DNA of 64,000 nt from Alcanivorax sp. (GCA_022449455.1 JAKUPL010000004.1:233393-297392); one strand, 5' to 3'; counted from the first letter of the stretch, positions 1 through 13,813 are shown. Numbers and translations: made by a program. Notes: generated from the letters alone by a model not told the origin.

Positions 1-2
1 AC

Positions 3-527
3 GAGCAGGCTCCGCGCCAGGAGCCGGAGCTGATCGATGAGAACGCCGAGGCGCCGGACGATGAGCTGGCCCAGGCCCGCGAGCGGCTGGCCAAGCTGGA
101 GAAGGCGCTGGCCGAAGCCGATCTGCGGGCCCAGGCGGAAATGCAGAACGTGCGTCGCCGCGCCGAGCGGGACGTGGAGAGCGCCCACAAGTTCGCGCTG
201 GAGAAGTTCGCCGGCGATTTGCTGCCGGTGGCCGACAGCCTGGAGCGGGGCCTGTCCACCCTGGACGCCGACGATCCGTCGCTGAAGCCGGCCCGCGAGG
301 GCCTGGAGCTGACCCTGAAGGTGCTGCTCGATGTGTTCGCCAGGTACAACCTGGAACAGATCGATCCCCAGGGCCAGCCGTTCAATCCGGAACACCACGA
401 AGCGATGACCATGGTGCCGGCGCCGAACGCCGAGCCCAACAGCGTGATCGAGGTGCTGGAGAAGGGCTATCTGCTTAACGGCCGTCTGATTCGCCCGGCC
501 CGGGTCGTGGTCAGCAAGGCCGGTTGA
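3..527 (+). CDS. grpE: GrpE nucleotide exchange factor (5' end outside window)
   Basis: Co-chaperone that releases ADP from DnaK and so drives the Hsp70 cycle in the cytoplasm. The reading frame is already open at the window edge, so the true start lies upstream. What is visible is an acidic N-terminus, a long charged helix ([20 protein letters not shown], then [16 protein letters not shown]) matching the GrpE dimerising coiled coil, and the C-terminal beta domain with the family ending ([27 protein letters not shown]). About 174 codons are present, close to the usual full length of roughly 190-200 aa. It is followed by dnaK and dnaJ on the same strand, the standard chaperone order. Identification is secure. 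Confidence 0.95.
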   Translation, partial: EQAPRQEPELIDENAEAPDDELAQARERLAKLEKALAEADLRAQAEMQNVRRRAERDVESAHKFALEKFAGDLLPVADSLERGLSTLDADDPSLKPAREGLELTLKVLLDVFARYNLEQIDPQGQPFNPEHHEAMTMVPAPNAEPNSVIEVLEKGYLLNGRLIRPARVVVSKAG

Positions 528-577
528 ACGCCTCGCGGCGCCGCGCCATCAGGCTCCGTGGAGCCGGTCGCGGCACT

Positions 578-605
578 CTTGAAAAGCGCAAGCCAGCCGC
601 CATAT
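578..605 (+). promoter_or_regulatory. Candidate sigma-32 heat-shock promoter of dnaK
   Basis: CTTGAAA at 578-584, a 13-nt spacer, then CGCCATAT at 598-605. This matches the RpoH consensus (CTTGAAA, 13-14 nt, CCCCATnT) with one mismatch in the -10. It lies about 75 nt before the dnaK start, where heat-shock promoters are expected. dnaK can therefore probably be induced independently of grpE. Confidence 0.65.
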
Positions 606-681
606 AGCTGGCAAGTCAATAAGGTTCAGCTGTCCGGGCGGCCTGAAGGGGTCCGGACCGTGTGAAGGAGAATGGAGCATT

Positions 682-2607
<1,926 letters not shown>

Positions 2608-2612
2608 GCCTG

Positions 2613-2727
2613 CACGCTGGCACGCGGCACGCTGACACGCTGGTCTGCCGCGTTCCCAAGCGCTCACCGCGCTTCGCGTGAGTGCGCTTCGCGTTTTTTA
2701 GCGTGTAGCGTGCAAGCGTGAAGCGTG
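2613..2727 (+). repeat. GCGTG/CACGC repeat cluster with terminator-like hairpin between dnaK and dnaJ
   Basis: The left arm (2613-2643) holds four CACGC units (CACGCTGG, CACGCGG, CACGCTGA, CACGCTGG). The right arm (2700-2727) holds four units of the complementary motif (AGCGTGT, AGCGTGC, AAGCGTGA, AGCGTG). The arms can fold on each other. Between them is a compact hairpin, AAGCGCTCAC (2658-2667) with GTGAGTGCGCTT (2678-2689), followed closely by T6 (2694-2699). That looks like an intrinsic terminator or processing site, and could set the dnaK:dnaJ transcript ratio. Confidence 0.6.
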
Positions 2728-2753
2728 TTTGCGTTTTCGAACAGAGAATTTTT

Positions 2754-3881
2754 ATGTCCAAACGCGATTATTACGAAGTGCTGGGGGTGGGTAAGGACGC
2801 CAGCCAGCAGGATCTGAAAAAGGCCTACCGGCGTCTGGCCATGAAGTACCATCCGGACCGCAACCCGGATGACCAGGAGGCGGTGGCCAAGTTCAAGGAG
2901 GCCAAGGAAGCCTACGAGGTGCTCTCCGACGAGCAGAAGCGCGCCGCCTACGACCAGTTCGGCCATGCCGGGGTCAACGGCCAGGGCGGCTTCGGCGGCG
3001 GTGGTGCCGGTGGCTTTGGCGGTGGCGGCTTCGGCGATATCTTCGGTGACATCTTCGGCGATATCTTCGGCGGCGGTGGCCGTCGCGGCCCGGCCCGCGG
3101 CGCCGACCTGCGCTATACCCTGGAGCTGACCCTGGAACAGGCGGTGCGCGGCTGCGAGGAAAAGATCCGCGTGCCCAGCTGGGACACCTGCGAGGTCTGT
3201 GACGGCAGCGGCGCCCAGGCCGGCGAGCAGCCGGTAACCTGCCCGACCTGTAACGGCATGGGCCAGGTACGCATGCAGCAGGGCTTCTTCACGGTGCAGC
3301 AGGCCTGCCCCACCTGCCACGGCGAAGGCAAGGTGGTGGAGAATCCCTGTGGTCATTGCGGTGGCCAGGGTCGGGTGCAGACCACCCGCACCCTGTCGGT
3401 GAAAATCCCCGCCGGCGTCGACACCGGCGACCGCATCCGTCTGGCCGGCAAAGGCGAGGCGGGCATGAACGGGGCGCCCCCTGGCGATCTGTACGTGCAG
3501 GTGGCGGTCCGTGAGCACGACATCTTCAAGCGCGACGGCGAGAACCTGCACGTGGAAGTGCCGCTCAGCTTCGTGGACGCGGCCCTGGGCGGCGAGCTGG
3601 ATGTGCCGACCCTGAACGGCCAGGTCAAATTGAAGGTGCCGCCGGAGACCCAGACCGGCAAACTGTTCCGGCTGCGTGGCAAGGGCGTCACCCCGGTACG
3701 CGGCGGGCCGCCCGGCGACCTGTTGTGCAAGGTGGTGGTGGAAACCCCGGTGAAGCTGTCCGGGGACCAGAAAGACCTGCTGCGCCAGTTCCAGGATTCC
3801 CTGGAAAAGGGCGGTGAGCGTCACAACCCGCGCCGCACCAGTTGGTTCGAGGGCGTCAAGCGGTTCTTCGACGGGCTCTGA
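2754..3881 (+). CDS. dnaJ: Chaperone protein DnaJ (Hsp40, type I)
   Basis: Stimulates DnaK ATP hydrolysis and delivers substrates. The ATG at 2754 is chosen because it gives the canonical [12 protein letters not shown] start; an earlier in-frame ATG at 2718 lies inside the repeat region. The 375-aa product has the J domain with the HPD tripeptide ([11 protein letters not shown], about residue 33), a Gly/Phe region with three FGDI repeats (about 90-105), four CxxCxGxG zinc motifs ([32 protein letters not shown], about 145-210), and the two-part C-terminal substrate domain. All type I hallmarks are intact. dapB follows 9 nt downstream and may share its transcript. Confidence 0.99.
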   Translation: MSKRDYYEVLGVGKDASQQDLKKAYRRLAMKYHPDRNPDDQEAVAKFKEAKEAYEVLSDEQKRAAYDQFGHAGVNGQGGFGGGGAGGFGGGGFGDIFGDIFGDIFGGGGRRGPARGADLRYTLELTLEQAVRGCEEKIRVPSWDTCEVCDGSGAQAGEQPVTCPTCNGMGQVRMQQGFFTVQQACPTCHGEGKVVENPCGHCGGQGRVQTTRTLSVKIPAGVDTGDRIRLAGKGEAGMNGAPPGDLYVQVAVREHDIFKRDGENLHVEVPLSFVDAALGGELDVPTLNGQVKLKVPPETQTGKLFRLRGKGVTPVRGGPPGDLLCKVVVETPVKLSGDQKDLLRQFQDSLEKGGERHNPRRTSWFEGVKRFFDGL

Positions 3882-4715
<834 letters not shown>

Positions 4716-4746
4716 GCGGCTTCAGCCGCGAATCCGGGCGTGTGAC

Positions 4747-4775
4747 GTGACACCAGGGCGGTTACGTCCTAAAAT
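4747..4775 (+). promoter_or_regulatory. Candidate sigma-70 promoter of carAB
   Basis: GTGACA (4747-4752, five of six matches to TTGACA), a 17-nt spacer, and TAAAAT (4770-4775). This predicts a start near 4782 and a leader of about 170 nt before carA, which contains a terminator-like hairpin. Confidence 0.45.
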
Positions 4776-4847
4776 ACCGCCTGCCCAAGATGGGCGAGCG
4801 GGTGGCCGTGTGAAACCGGGTGTTTTTCCCTCAGAACGCGTTTCCTG

Positions 4848-4880
4848 AAAGCGAGGTGGAGCAATCCATCTCGCTTTTTT
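4848..4880 (+). terminator. Intrinsic terminator or attenuator in the carA leader
   Basis: A 13-bp stem (AAAGCGAGGTGGA with TCCATCTCGCTTT, one G-U pair) closes a GCAA tetraloop and is followed by T residues to 4880. If transcription starts near 4782, this sits inside the carAB leader and would act as an attenuator. If not, it ends the dapB transcript. Two very short candidate leader ORFs precede it: ATG 4790 (MGERVAV) and GTG 4810 ([12 protein letters not shown], ending at 4848 exactly where the stem begins). Confidence 0.65.
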
Positions 4881-4949
4881 GCGAACCTCGCAAGGGGTTC
4901 CGGCCCCCGCCACCGATCTCCACAAGTCCCTATCCGCCAGGAGGTTGCG

Positions 4950-6086
4950 TTGACGGTACCCGCCATACTTGCTCTGGAAGACGGTAGTCTCTTTCGGGGT
5001 GTCGCCATTGGCGCCACGGGTGAAACCGTGGGTGAAGTGGTGTTCAACACCGCCATGACCGGCTATCAGGAAATTCTCACCGATCCGTCCTATGCCAAGC
5101 AGATCGTGACCCTGACCTATCCGCATATCGGCAATACCGGGGTGAACCCGGAGGACGAAGAGTCCGCGCGCGTCTGGGCCGCCGGCCTGGTGATCCGCGA
5201 TCTGACCCTGACGGTGAGCAGCTGGCGCGCCCGGCAGTCCCTGCCGGACTACCTGAAGGAGCGCGGCATCGTCGCCATCGCCGACATCGATACCCGCCGC
5301 CTGACCCGCATTCTGCGCGACAAAGGCGCGCAGAACGGCTGCATCCTGGCCGGCGACGATATCGATGAGGAGAAAGCGCTGGCCGCCGCCCGCGCCTTCC
5401 CCGGCCTTAAAGGTATGGACCTGGCCCGGGAAGTGAGCGTCAAGGAACGTTACCAGTGGTCCGAGGGCACCTGGGAACGCGCCACTGGCCACCGCCCCGG
5501 CGGTGAGCCGCGCTTCAAGGTGGTGGCCTACGATTACGGCTGCAAGCGCAATATTCTGCGCATGCTCGCCGATCGCGGCTGCGACCTTACCGTGGTGCCG
5601 GCGCAGACCCCGGCCGCCGAGGTGCTGGCCATGCAGCCGGACGGTGTGTTCCTGGCCAACGGCCCCGGCGACCCGGAGCCTTGCGACTACGCCATCGACG
5701 CGATCCGCGAGATCGTCGCCACCGGCCTGCCCACCTTCGGCATCTGCCTGGGGCACCAGCTGCTCGGCCTGGCCAGCGGCGCGCGCACCGTGAAGATGAA
5801 GAACGGCCACCACGGCGCCAACCACCCGGTCAAGAACCTGGATGACGGCACCGTGATGATCACCAGCCAGAACCACGGTTTCGCGGTGGACGCCGAGACC
5901 CTGCCGGACAACGTCAAGGTGACCCATGTGTCCCTGTTCGACGGCACTCTGCAGGGGATTCACCGCACCGACGTGCCGGCCTTCAGCTTCCAGGGGCACC
6001 CGGAAGCGAGCCCGGGCCCGCACGACTGCGCGCCGCTGTTCGATCATTTCATCGAGCTGATGGAGGCCCACGGGGCCGATCGCTGA
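4950..6086 (+). CDS. carA: Carbamoyl phosphate synthase small subunit
   Basis: Glutaminase subunit that releases ammonia from glutamine and channels it to CarB for carbamoyl phosphate synthesis (arginine and pyrimidines). The start is TTG at 4950, preceded by AGGAGG with 5-nt spacing; no ATG fits. The 378-aa product has the CarA N-terminal domain ([27 protein letters not shown] in outline) and a class I glutamine amidotransferase domain with nucleophile Cys in [11 protein letters not shown] (about residue 269) and the His/Glu pair in [13 protein letters not shown] near the C-terminus. carB follows 31 nt later. The upstream hairpin and weak TTG start suggest regulated expression. Confidence 0.98.
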   Translation: MTVPAILALEDGSLFRGVAIGATGETVGEVVFNTAMTGYQEILTDPSYAKQIVTLTYPHIGNTGVNPEDEESARVWAAGLVIRDLTLTVSSWRARQSLPDYLKERGIVAIADIDTRRLTRILRDKGAQNGCILAGDDIDEEKALAAARAFPGLKGMDLAREVSVKERYQWSEGTWERATGHRPGGEPRFKVVAYDYGCKRNILRMLADRGCDLTVVPAQTPAAEVLAMQPDGVFLANGPGDPEPCDYAIDAIREIVATGLPTFGICLGHQLLGLASGARTVKMKNGHHGANHPVKNLDDGTVMITSQNHGFAVDAETLPDNVKVTHVSLFDGTLQGIHRTDVPAFSFQGHPEASPGPHDCAPLFDHFIELMEAHGADR

Positions 6087-6117
6087 ACACCGAATTCACG
6101 CCTGACGGTTAGCACCT

Positions 6118-9100
6118 ATGCCCAAGAGAACCGACATACAGAGCATCCTCATCATCGGCGCCGGCCCGATCGTTATCGGTCAGGCCTGCGAGTTTGATTA
6201 TTCCGGCGCCCAGGCCTGCAAGGCGCTGCGCGAGGAAGGTTTCCGGGTGATCCTGGTGAACTCCAACCCGGCCACCATCATGACCGACCCGGCCATGGCG
6301 GACGCCACCTACATCGAGCCCATCACCTGGGAAACGGTGGCCAAGATCATCGAGAAGGAGCGCCCGGACGCACTGCTGCCCACCATGGGTGGCCAGACCG
6401 CGCTCAACTGCGCCCTGGATCTGGAACGCCACGGCGTGCTCGAAAAATTCGGCGTCGAGATGATCGGCGCCAACGCCGACACCATCGACAAGGCCGAGAA
6501 CCGCGACCGCTTCGATAAGGCGATGCGCAACATCGGCCTGGAGTGCCCGCGCGCCAAGGTGGCCCGCACCATGGAGCAGGCCTGGGAAATCCAGGCCGAG
6601 CTGGGCTTTCCCTCGATCATCCGGCCGTCGTTCACCATGGGCGGCTCCGGCGGCGGCGTGGCGTACAACAAGGAAGAGTTCGAGGAAATCTGCACCCGCG
6701 GTTTCGATCTCTCGCCGACCCATGAGCTGCTGATCGACGAATCGCTGCTGGGCTGGAAGGAATACGAGATGGAGGTCGTTCGCGACAAGAACGACAACTG
6801 CATCATCGTCTGCGCCATCGAGAACTTTGATCCGATGGGTGTGCACACCGGCGATTCCATCACCGTGGCCCCGGCGCAAACGCTCACCGACAAGGAATAC
6901 CAGGTGATGCGCGATGCCTCCCTGGCGGTGCTGCGCGAAATCGGCGTGGAAACCGGCGGCTCCAACGTGCAGTTCGGCATGTGCCCGGACACCGGTCGCA
7001 TGGTGGTGATCGAGATGAACCCGCGGGTATCGCGGTCCTCGGCGCTGGCCTCCAAGGCCACCGGCTTCCCGATCGCCAAGGTGGCCGCCAAGCTGGCGGT
7101 GGGCTACACCCTGGACGAGCTGCAGAACGAGATCACCGGTGGTGCCACCCCGGCGTCCTTCGAGCCGTCCATCGATTACGTGGTCACCAAGATTCCGCGC
7201 TTCAACTTCGAGAAGTTCGCCGCCGCCGATCCGGTGCTCACCACCCAGATGAAGTCCGTGGGCGAGGTGATGTCCATCGGCCGCAACTTCCAGGAATCCC
7301 TGCACAAGGCCCTGCGCGGCCTGGAAACCGATTCCGTCGGTTTCGACCCGCACATCGATCTGGACGCGCCGGACGCCGCCGAGCGCATTGCCCAGCTGCT
7401 GTCCACGCCCGGGCCGGAGCGGATCTGGATCGTCGGCGACGCCTTCCGCAGCGGGATGAGCGTCGACGACGTGTTCAACATCACCCAGATAGATCGCTGG
7501 TTCCTGGTGCAGATCGCCGACCTGATCAACGAAGAGAAGGCGGTGGCCGCCGGGACCTTCAGCGATCTCGGCAAAACGCGGCTCTATCAGCTCAAGCGCA
7601 AGGGCTTTTCCGACGCGCGTCTGGCACAGCTGCTTGGCGTCAAGGAAGTGGACGTGCGCCTCAAGCGCCGCGAGCTGGACGTGATGCCGGTGTTCAAGCG
7701 GGTCGATACCTGCGCGGCGGAATTCGCCACCAGCACCGCCTACCTGTATTCCAGCTACGACGAAGAGTGCGAGTCGAACCCCTCCGACCGTGACAAGATC
7801 ATGGTGATCGGCGGCGGGCCGAACCGTATCGGCCAGGGCATCGAGTTCGATTATTGTTGTGTCCACGCCGCCTTCGCCATGAAGGACGACGGCTACGAGA
7901 CCATCATGGTCAACTGCAACCCGGAAACCGTGTCCACCGACTACGACACGTCCGACCGGCTCTACTTCGAGCCGATCACCCTGGAAGACGTGCTGGCCAT
8001 CGTCGACAAGGAAAAGCCCAAGGGCGTGATTGTCCAGTATGGCGGCCAGACGCCGCTGAAACTGGCTCGCGACCTGCAGGCGTTCGGCGTGCCGATCATC
8101 GGCACCAGCCCGGACGCCATTGACGAGGCCGAGGACCGCGAGCGCTTCCAGCAGATGGTCAACAAGCTTGCCCTCAAGCAGCCGCCCAACCGTACCGCGC
8201 GCTCCATGGACGAGGGCATCAAGCTGGCCGAGGAAATCGGCTATCCGCTGGTGGTGCGGCCTTCCTACGTGCTCGGTGGCCGGGCCATGGAAATCGTCTA
8301 CAACGAGGCGGAACTGCGCAGCTACATGAACAACGCGGTGAGCGTGTCCAACGATTCACCGGTGCTGTTGGACCGTTTCCTGGACGACGCCATCGAGGTG
8401 GACGTGGACGCCATCTGCGACGGCAAGCAGGTGGTGATCGGCGGCATCATGCAGCACATCGAGCAGGCCGGCGTGCATTCCGGCGACTCGGCCTGTTCCC
8501 TGCCGCCCTATTCCCTGGACGCGGCGGTGCAGGACGTGATGCGCGAGCAGGCCGCCGCCATGGCCCTGGAACTGGGCGTGATCGGCCTGATGAACGTGCA
8601 GTTCGCGGTCAAGGGCGACGAAGTCTATGTGCTGGAAGTGAACCCGCGTGCCTCGCGCACGGTCCCTTATGTGTCCAAGTGCATCGGTGTGTCCCTGGCC
8701 AAGGTGGCGGCCCGCTGCATGGCCGGCACCTCGCTGGCCGAGCAGGGCTTCACCGAGGAAGTGGCGCCGCGCCATTACTTCGTCAAGGAGGCGGTGTTCC
8801 CGTTCGCCAAGTTCCCGAAGGTGGACCCGATCCTCGGCCCGGAAATGAAATCCACCGGTGAGGTGATGGGTGTCGGGTCAACGTTCGCGGAAGCCTTCGG
8901 CAAGGCCTCCCTGGGCGCCGGCGAGCGCCTGCCGGAGGGCGGCACCGCCTTTATTTCCGTGCGCGACGCCGACAAGGCGGTGGCGGTGGAAGTGGCGCGC
9001 TCGCTGATTGAGCTGGGCTTCGAACTGGTGGCTACCCGCGGCACCGCCGCTCACCTGACCGAGGCCGGGCTGACGGTGAAGCCGGTGAACAAGGTGCTGG

Positions 9101-9336
9101 AAGGCCGGCCGCACATCGTCGATATGATCAAGAACGACGAGGTGAAGCTGATCGTGAACACCACCGAGGGCAAGCAGGCGATTCGCGATTCCTTCGCCAT
9201 CCGCCGTTCCGCCCTGCAGCACAAGGTGTTCTACACCACCACCATCACCGCGGCCTACGCGGTCTGCCAGGCCATGGCGATCAGCGGTGAGCCGCAGGTT
9301 CGTCGTCTGCAGGACCTGCACGCCGAAATGAATTAA
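6118..9336 (+). CDS. carB: Carbamoyl phosphate synthase large subunit
   Basis: Makes carbamoyl phosphate from bicarbonate, ammonia from CarA and two ATP. At 1072 aa it is the standard length. It consists of two homologous ATP-grasp halves: the first starts [21 protein letters not shown], the second [20 protein letters not shown] (about residue 562). Each has a carbamate/carboxyphosphate signature ([13 protein letters not shown] and [13 protein letters not shown]) and an [18 protein letters not shown] or [15 protein letters not shown] motif. The C-terminal MGS-like allosteric domain (about 940-1072) includes [15 protein letters not shown], the region that binds UMP/ornithine-type effectors in the family. 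It forms the carAB operon with the preceding gene. Confidence 0.99.
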   Translation: MPKRTDIQSILIIGAGPIVIGQACEFDYSGAQACKALREEGFRVILVNSNPATIMTDPAMADATYIEPITWETVAKIIEKERPDALLPTMGGQTALNCALDLERHGVLEKFGVEMIGANADTIDKAENRDRFDKAMRNIGLECPRAKVARTMEQAWEIQAELGFPSIIRPSFTMGGSGGGVAYNKEEFEEICTRGFDLSPTHELLIDESLLGWKEYEMEVVRDKNDNCIIVCAIENFDPMGVHTGDSITVAPAQTLTDKEYQVMRDASLAVLREIGVETGGSNVQFGMCPDTGRMVVIEMNPRVSRSSALASKATGFPIAKVAAKLAVGYTLDELQNEITGGATPASFEPSIDYVVTKIPRFNFEKFAAADPVLTTQMKSVGEVMSIGRNFQESLHKALRGLETDSVGFDPHIDLDAPDAAERIAQLLSTPGPERIWIVGDAFRSGMSVDDVFNITQIDRWFLVQIADLINEEKAVAAGTFSDLGKTRLYQLKRKGFSDARLAQLLGVKEVDVRLKRRELDVMPVFKRVDTCAAEFATSTAYLYSSYDEECESNPSDRDKIMVIGGGPNRIGQGIEFDYCCVHAAFAMKDDGYETIMVNCNPETVSTDYDTSDRLYFEPITLEDVLAIVDKEKPKGVIVQYGGQTPLKLARDLQAFGVPIIGTSPDAIDEAEDRERFQQMVNKLALKQPPNRTARSMDEGIKLAEEIGYPLVVRPSYVLGGRAMEIVYNEAELRSYMNNAVSVSNDSPVLLDRFLDDAIEVDVDAICDGKQVVIGGIMQHIEQAGVHSGDSACSLPPYSLDAAVQDVMREQAAAMALELGVIGLMNVQFAVKGDEVYVLEVNPRASRTVPYVSKCIGVSLAKVAARCMAGTSLAEQGFTEEVAPRHYFVKEAVFPFAKFPKVDPILGPEMKSTGEVMGVGSTFAEAFGKASLGAGERLPEGGTAFISVRDADKAVAVEVARSLIELGFELVATRGTAAHLTEAGLTVKPVNKVLEGRPHIVDMIKNDEVKLIVNTTEGKQAIRDSFAIRRSALQHKVFYTTTITAAYAVCQAMAISGEPQVRRLQDLHAEMN

Positions 9337-9396
9337 CCGAAGGTCGTCCCGGGTTGCCCCCGGGGCGACCCTGGGATGACCAAAGAGGTTAGATCT

Positions 9397-9873
9397 ATGC
9401 AACGCGTTCCCATGACGGTCGCCGGCGCCGATGCCCTGCGCAAGGAACTGGACCAGCTTAAGAAGGTGGACCGCCCGCGGATTTCCGCCGCCATCGCCGA
9501 GGCCCGCGAGCACGGCGATCTGAAGGAAAACGCCGAATACCATGCCGCCCGCGAGCAGCAGGGGTTCTGCGAAGGGCGCATCCAGGAAATCGAGGGCAAG
9601 CTTTCCAACGCCCAAATCATCGACGTCACCAGCCTGGAGAACACCGGTAAGGTGATTTTCGGGGTCACGGTGACCATCCTGGACGTGGACACCGACGAAG
9701 AGAAGGTCTACCAGATCGTTGGTGACGACGAGTCGGACATCAAGAACGGCAAGCTGAGCGTCAACTCACCCATCGCCCGGGGCCTGATCGGCCGCGAGGA
9801 AGGCGACGTGGTGCAGATCGAAACGCCGGGCGGCGTCAAGGAATACGAAGTGGACAAGGTGGAGCACCTCTGA
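9397..9873 (+). CDS. greA: Transcription elongation factor GreA
   Basis: Rescues backtracked RNA polymerase by stimulating transcript cleavage through the secondary channel. The ATG at 9397 gives [19 protein letters not shown], aligned with the usual GreA start, and a 158-aa protein, the typical length. Seen in the sequence: an N-terminal coiled coil with the conserved tip acidic residues ([18 protein letters not shown], about residues 40-57) and the C-terminal FKBP-like domain ([17 protein letters not shown]). It lies 60 nt after carB and probably shares its transcript. It is convergent with yhbY, whose stop is 15 nt away. Confidence 0.98.
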   Translation: MQRVPMTVAGADALRKELDQLKKVDRPRISAAIAEAREHGDLKENAEYHAAREQQGFCEGRIQEIEGKLSNAQIIDVTSLENTGKVIFGVTVTILDVDTDEEKVYQIVGDDESDIKNGKLSVNSPIARGLIGREEGDVVQIETPGGVKEYEVDKVEHL

Positions 9874-9888
9874 GGCGCTCCCCGTGAA

Positions 9889-10203
9889 TCACTGATCCTG
9901 GGCGCGCAGGATATTGGACAGCTTGGGGTTGGGTTTGGCGGCGGCGCGGTAGAGCAGGGCGATATTGCCGATGCGCTGCACCAGCTCGGCGCCGCTGCGC
10001 TCGCACAGCTCGTCGATCATGCGGGCCCGCTCGTCGCGGGTGGGCGCGCTGATCTTCACCTTGATCAACTCATGATCTTCCAGCCGCGCCTGAAGCTCTT
10101 CCACGAAGGTGTCGCTGAGGCCCTTGTCACCGGACAGCAGCACCGGCTTGAGGTGGTGGCCGATGCGGCGCAGGCGTTTCTTGTCCAACGGGCTCAGGGG
10201 CAT
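9889..10203 (-). CDS. yhbY: YhbY-family (CRM domain) RNA-binding protein
   Basis: Small CRM-domain protein associated with pre-50S ribosomal subunits in relatives. The start chosen is ATG at 10203, preceded by GGAG at suitable distance; an ATG four codons upstream is possible. The 104-aa product matches the family throughout: LSPLDKKRLRRIGHHLKPVLLSG, then ELQARLEDHELIKVK, and the GxxG-like C-terminal part ELVQRIGNIALLYR. It is transcribed divergently from rlmE, which methylates 23S rRNA, so both neighbours serve large-subunit biogenesis. The divergent arrangement is the same as in E. coli and Pseudomonas. Confidence 0.93.
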   Translation of the reverse strand: MPLSPLDKKRLRRIGHHLKPVLLSGDKGLSDTFVEELQARLEDHELIKVKISAPTRDERARMIDELCERSGAELVQRIGNIALLYRAAAKPNPKLSNILRAQDQ

Positions 10204-10270
10204 GATCTTCTCCAAAAACGGGGGCGCTATTCTAGACCCCGAAACCCACCGATGCGAGGGGCGCTGACCG

Positions 10271-10888
10271 ATGGCGCGATCAAAAAGCAGCCAGCGCTGG
10301 CTCCGCGAGCACTTCGACGACCACTGGGTGGCGAAGGCTCAGGCGGAAGGGTACCGCTCCCGGGCCAGTTTCAAGCTGCTGGAAATCCACGACAAGGACA
10401 AACTGTTCCGGCCCGGCATGCGGGTGCTGGACCTGGGCGCCGCGCCCGGCGGCTGGTCCCAGGTGGCGGCCCGGCTGGTGGGTTCACGGGGCACTATCGT
10501 GGCCAGTGACATTCTGGCCATGGACGCCATCCCGGACGTGACCTTCGTGCAGGGGGATTTCCGGGAAGAAGCGGTCTATGAGCAAATAACCGCATTGCTC
10601 GGTGAGCAGAAGGTCGACCTTGTAATGTCGGACATGGCCCCCAATATGAGTGGGAACCGGGCCGTGGATCTGCCACGGGCCATGTATCTGGCCGAACTGG
10701 CGCTGGATATGGCGGTCAATGTGTTGCAGCCGCGCGGCCAGTTCCTGGTCAAGGTGTTTCAGGGCGAGGGGTTCGACGAGTATCGACGTTCCCTGCAGGG
10801 CGCCTTCAAGAAGGTGGTCAGCCGTAAACCGGCGGCCAGCCGGCCGCGCTCCACCGAGGTGTACCAATTGGGGTCACACCTGAAGTAG
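10271..10888 (+). CDS. rlmE: 23S rRNA 2'-O-ribose methyltransferase RlmE (RrmJ/FtsJ)
   Basis: SAM-dependent methyltransferase that methylates U2552 in the A-loop of 23S rRNA. The 205-aa protein begins with a basic stretch, [20 protein letters not shown]. It has the SAM-binding motif [17 protein letters not shown] (about residues 55-71) and catalytic K-D-K-E residues recognisable in [10 protein letters not shown] (Lys), [11 protein letters not shown] (Asp, about 120), [14 protein letters not shown] (Lys, about 160) and [12 protein letters not shown] (Glu). It precedes ftsH by 57 nt on the same strand, the conserved heat-shock-linked pair. Confidence 0.98.
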   Translation: MARSKSSQRWLREHFDDHWVAKAQAEGYRSRASFKLLEIHDKDKLFRPGMRVLDLGAAPGGWSQVAARLVGSRGTIVASDILAMDAIPDVTFVQGDFREEAVYEQITALLGEQKVDLVMSDMAPNMSGNRAVDLPRAMYLAELALDMAVNVLQPRGQFLVKVFQGEGFDEYRRSLQGAFKKVVSRKPAASRPRSTEVYQLGSHLK

Positions 10889-10945
10889 TGTAGAGTTGCA
10901 AGTCTGTCAGTACGCGCTATTGCGCTCAGTAAGTCGAGGTCTCCC

Positions 10946-12880
10946 TTGAACGACATGACCAAGAATATCGTGCTGTGGCTGGTGATTGCCGGGGTGCTCT
11001 ATGTAGTGGCTTCCAGCATCAACCCGCAGCCTTCCCAGCAAATGCTGAACTACTCCTCGTTCATCCATAACGTGGAGAGTGGCAATGTGGACCAGGTCAC
11101 CATCGGCGATACCCGTATCTCCGGGGAGATGAAGGACGGCAGCCGCTTCGAGACCGTCAAGCCGCCGGCCATGGACACCAACCTGATCCCCACGCTGATC
11201 CAGAACAACGTTCAGGTCACCGGTAAGGAGCCGGAGCGTCAGGGCTTCCTGACCCAGCTGTTCCTGTCGGTGCTGCCGATTCTGCTGATCCTGGCGATCT
11301 TTATCTTCTTCATGCGGCAGATGCAGGGCGGCGGCAAAGGCGGCGGTGGCCCGATGACGTTCGGCAAGTCCAAGGCCCGCTTGATGGGCGAGGACCAGAT
11401 CAAGACCACCTTCGCCGACGTGGCTGGTGTGGAAGAGGCCAAGGAAGAAGTGCAGGAACTGGTGGAGTTCCTGCGTGATCCGGCCAAATTCCAGCGTCTG
11501 GGCGGCAAGATTCCCCGTGGCGTGCTGATGGTGGGCTCGCCGGGTACCGGTAAAACCCTGCTTGCCAAGGCCATCGCCGGCGAAGCCAAGGTGCCGTTCT
11601 TCAGCATTTCCGGCTCCGACTTCGTGGAAATGTTCGTCGGCGTGGGCGCGTCCCGCGTACGCGACATGTTCGATCAGGCCAAAAAGCACGCGCCCTGCAT
11701 CATCTTTATCGACGAGATCGACGCGGTGGGCCGCTCCCGGGGCGCCGGTCTCGGCGGTGGGCACGACGAGCGCGAGCAGACCCTGAACCAGCTGCTGGTG
11801 GAAATGGACGGCTTCGATGCCAACGACGGCATCATCGTGATCGCCGCCACCAACCGTCCGGACGTGCTCGACCCGGCGCTGCTGCGCCCTGGCCGCTTCG
11901 ACCGTCAGGTGACGGTGCCGCTGCCGGACATCCGTGGCCGCGAGCAGGTGCTCAAGGTGCACATGCGCCCGGTGCCGGTGGCCGAGGACGTGGATCCCAG
12001 CGTCATTGCCCGCGGTACCCCGGGCTTCTCCGGCGCCGACCTGGCCAACCTGGTCAATGAAGCCGCCCTGTTCGCCGCCCGCGCCAACAAGCGCATGGTG
12101 GGCATGGAGGAGTTCGAGAAGGCCAAGGACAAGATCCTGATGGGCGCGGAACGCCGCTCCATGGTGATGAGCGAGAAAGAAAAGCTGAACACCGCCTACC
12201 ACGAATCGGGCCACGCCATCGTCGGCCGGCTGGTGCCGGACCACGACCCGGTCTACAAGGTCAGCATCATTCCCCGTGGCCGTGCCCTGGGCGTGACCAT
12301 GTACCTCCCCGAGGAGGACAAGTACTCCCAGTCCAAGCGGGCCCTGGAATCGGCGATCTGCTCGCTGTACGGCGGTCGTCTGGCGGAGGAAATGACCCTG
12401 GGCTTTGATGGGGTCACCACCGGCGCCTCCAACGACATCGAACGGGCCACCAAAATGGCCCGGGCCATGGTCACCAAGTGGGGCCTCAGCGAGAAAATGG
12501 GTCCGCTGGCCTACGAGGAGGACGAAGGTGAGGTGTTCCTGGGCAAACAGATGTCCCAGCGCAAGCACGTCTCCGAGCAGACCTCCGAGGAGATCGACCG
12601 GGAGGTGCGCGCCATCATCGACAGCTGCTACTCACGGGCCAAGACCATCCTGGAGGAAAACCGGGACAAGCTGGACCTGATGGCGGAAGCGCTGATGCAG
12701 TACGAAACCATCGACGCCGAGCAGATCAACGACATCATGGCCGGCCACAAACCCCGGCCGCCCCGTGACTGGCGCGATCAGGGCCCGGGCAGCGGTGCCT
12801 CCTCGTCCCGCGACGAGGACGCCGCCGGCGATGCCAAGCCCGGCGACGACGCCATCGGCGGACCGGCGAACACGCACTGA
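10946..12880 (+). CDS. ftsH: ATP-dependent zinc metalloprotease FtsH
   Basis: Hexameric inner-membrane AAA+ protease that degrades unassembled membrane proteins and regulators such as LpxC and sigma-32 in relatives. The start is probably TTG at 10946 (GAGG at 10936-10939, 6-nt spacing); the ATG at 10955 is the alternative. The 644-aa protein has a first membrane helix at residues 6-22, a periplasmic loop, and a second helix near 100-118 ([19 protein letters not shown]). The AAA domain has Walker A GSPGTGKT, Walker [12 protein letters not shown] and the SRH with [18 protein letters not shown]. The zinc motif is HESGH (about residue 416). The C-terminus is a Gly/Ser/Asp-rich tail. Confidence 0.98.
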   Translation: MNDMTKNIVLWLVIAGVLYVVASSINPQPSQQMLNYSSFIHNVESGNVDQVTIGDTRISGEMKDGSRFETVKPPAMDTNLIPTLIQNNVQVTGKEPERQGFLTQLFLSVLPILLILAIFIFFMRQMQGGGKGGGGPMTFGKSKARLMGEDQIKTTFADVAGVEEAKEEVQELVEFLRDPAKFQRLGGKIPRGVLMVGSPGTGKTLLAKAIAGEAKVPFFSISGSDFVEMFVGVGASRVRDMFDQAKKHAPCIIFIDEIDAVGRSRGAGLGGGHDEREQTLNQLLVEMDGFDANDGIIVIAATNRPDVLDPALLRPGRFDRQVTVPLPDIRGREQVLKVHMRPVPVAEDVDPSVIARGTPGFSGADLANLVNEAALFAARANKRMVGMEEFEKAKDKILMGAERRSMVMSEKEKLNTAYHESGHAIVGRLVPDHDPVYKVSIIPRGRALGVTMYLPEEDKYSQSKRALESAICSLYGGRLAEEMTLGFDGVTTGASNDIERATKMARAMVTKWGLSEKMGPLAYEEDEGEVFLGKQMSQRKHVSEQTSEEIDREVRAIIDSCYSRAKTILEENRDKLDLMAEALMQYETIDAEQINDIMAGHKPRPPRDWRDQGPGSGASSSRDEDAAGDAKPGDDAIGGPANTH

Positions 12881-12890
12881 TCCAGCGTCG

Positions 12891-13745
12891 ATGAGCGAAA
12901 CAACCAGCCTGAGCTGTGGGGCGCGGACACTGAACCTGTCCGCGCCCCTCGTTATGGGGATCCTGAACGTGACCCCCGATTCCTTCTCCGACGGCGGCCG
13001 CTACACCACGCGGGACGCCGCTCTGCGTCAGGCGCGACGGCTGCTCGACGAGGGCGCGGCGATCATCGACGTGGGCGGCGAATCCACCCGCCCCGGCGCC
13101 GAGCCGGTGGCCGAGCAGGAGGAGCTGGACCGGGTGGTGCCGGTGGTCGAGGCCCTGGCCCGGGAGTTGGGCGCGGTGGTGTCGGTGGACACCAGCACGC
13201 CGGCGGTAATCCGCGAAACCGCCGCCGCCGGCGCCGGGCTGATCAATGACGTGCGCTCCCTGCGCCGCCCCGGCGCCCTGGAGGCGGCGGCCCATGCCGG
13301 CCTGCCGGTGTGTGTGATGCATATGGTCGGCGAGCCCGGCAACATGCAGGATAATCCCCGCTACCAGAATGTGACCGCCGAGGTGGTGGCCTTTCTGCGC
13401 GAGCGGGTGGCGGCCTGCGTGGCCGCCGGTATTCCCCGGGAGCGGCTGTTGGTGGACCCGGGCTTCGGTTTCGCCAAGACCCTGGACCACAATCTGCAGC
13501 TGCTGGCGGAGCTGGAACAGCTGAAGGCGCTGGGTCTGCCGATGCTGGTGGGGCTGTCGCGCAAGGGCATGATCGGCAAGGTACTGGATCGCCCGGTGGA
13601 CGAGCGCATGCCCGGTTCCCTGGCGGCGGCGGTGATGTGCGTGGAGCGTGGCGCCCGCATCGTGCGCGCCCACGACGTCAAGGCCACGGTGGACGGCGTG
13701 CGTTTCGCCCACGCGGTCCTCAATCACAAAAATCGCCGCCCCTGA
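12891..13745 (+). CDS. folP: Dihydropteroate synthase
   Basis: Condenses p-aminobenzoate with the pterin pyrophosphate in folate synthesis; the sulfonamide target. The ATG at 12891 gives [17 protein letters not shown] and a 284-aa protein; the frame stays open upstream within ftsH, but the family start is here. Both DHPS signatures are present: [15 protein letters not shown] (about residues 20-34) and [19 protein letters not shown] (about 57-75). [14 protein letters not shown] and [11 protein letters not shown] also match. It follows ftsH by 10 nt and precedes glmM, the conserved ftsH-folP-glmM order. Confidence 0.98.
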   Translation: MSETTSLSCGARTLNLSAPLVMGILNVTPDSFSDGGRYTTRDAALRQARRLLDEGAAIIDVGGESTRPGAEPVAEQEELDRVVPVVEALARELGAVVSVDTSTPAVIRETAAAGAGLINDVRSLRRPGALEAAAHAGLPVCVMHMVGEPGNMQDNPRYQNVTAEVVAFLRERVAACVAAGIPRERLLVDPGFGFAKTLDHNLQLLAELEQLKALGLPMLVGLSRKGMIGKVLDRPVDERMPGSLAAAVMCVERGARIVRAHDVKATVDGVRFAHAVLNHKNRRP

Positions 13746-13813
13746 CCGGCTCTCGGCCAGGGCCATGCGGCGCGGGACGACCCGATAGAGTCGTCCGAGC
13801 AAGGAGACAACGG

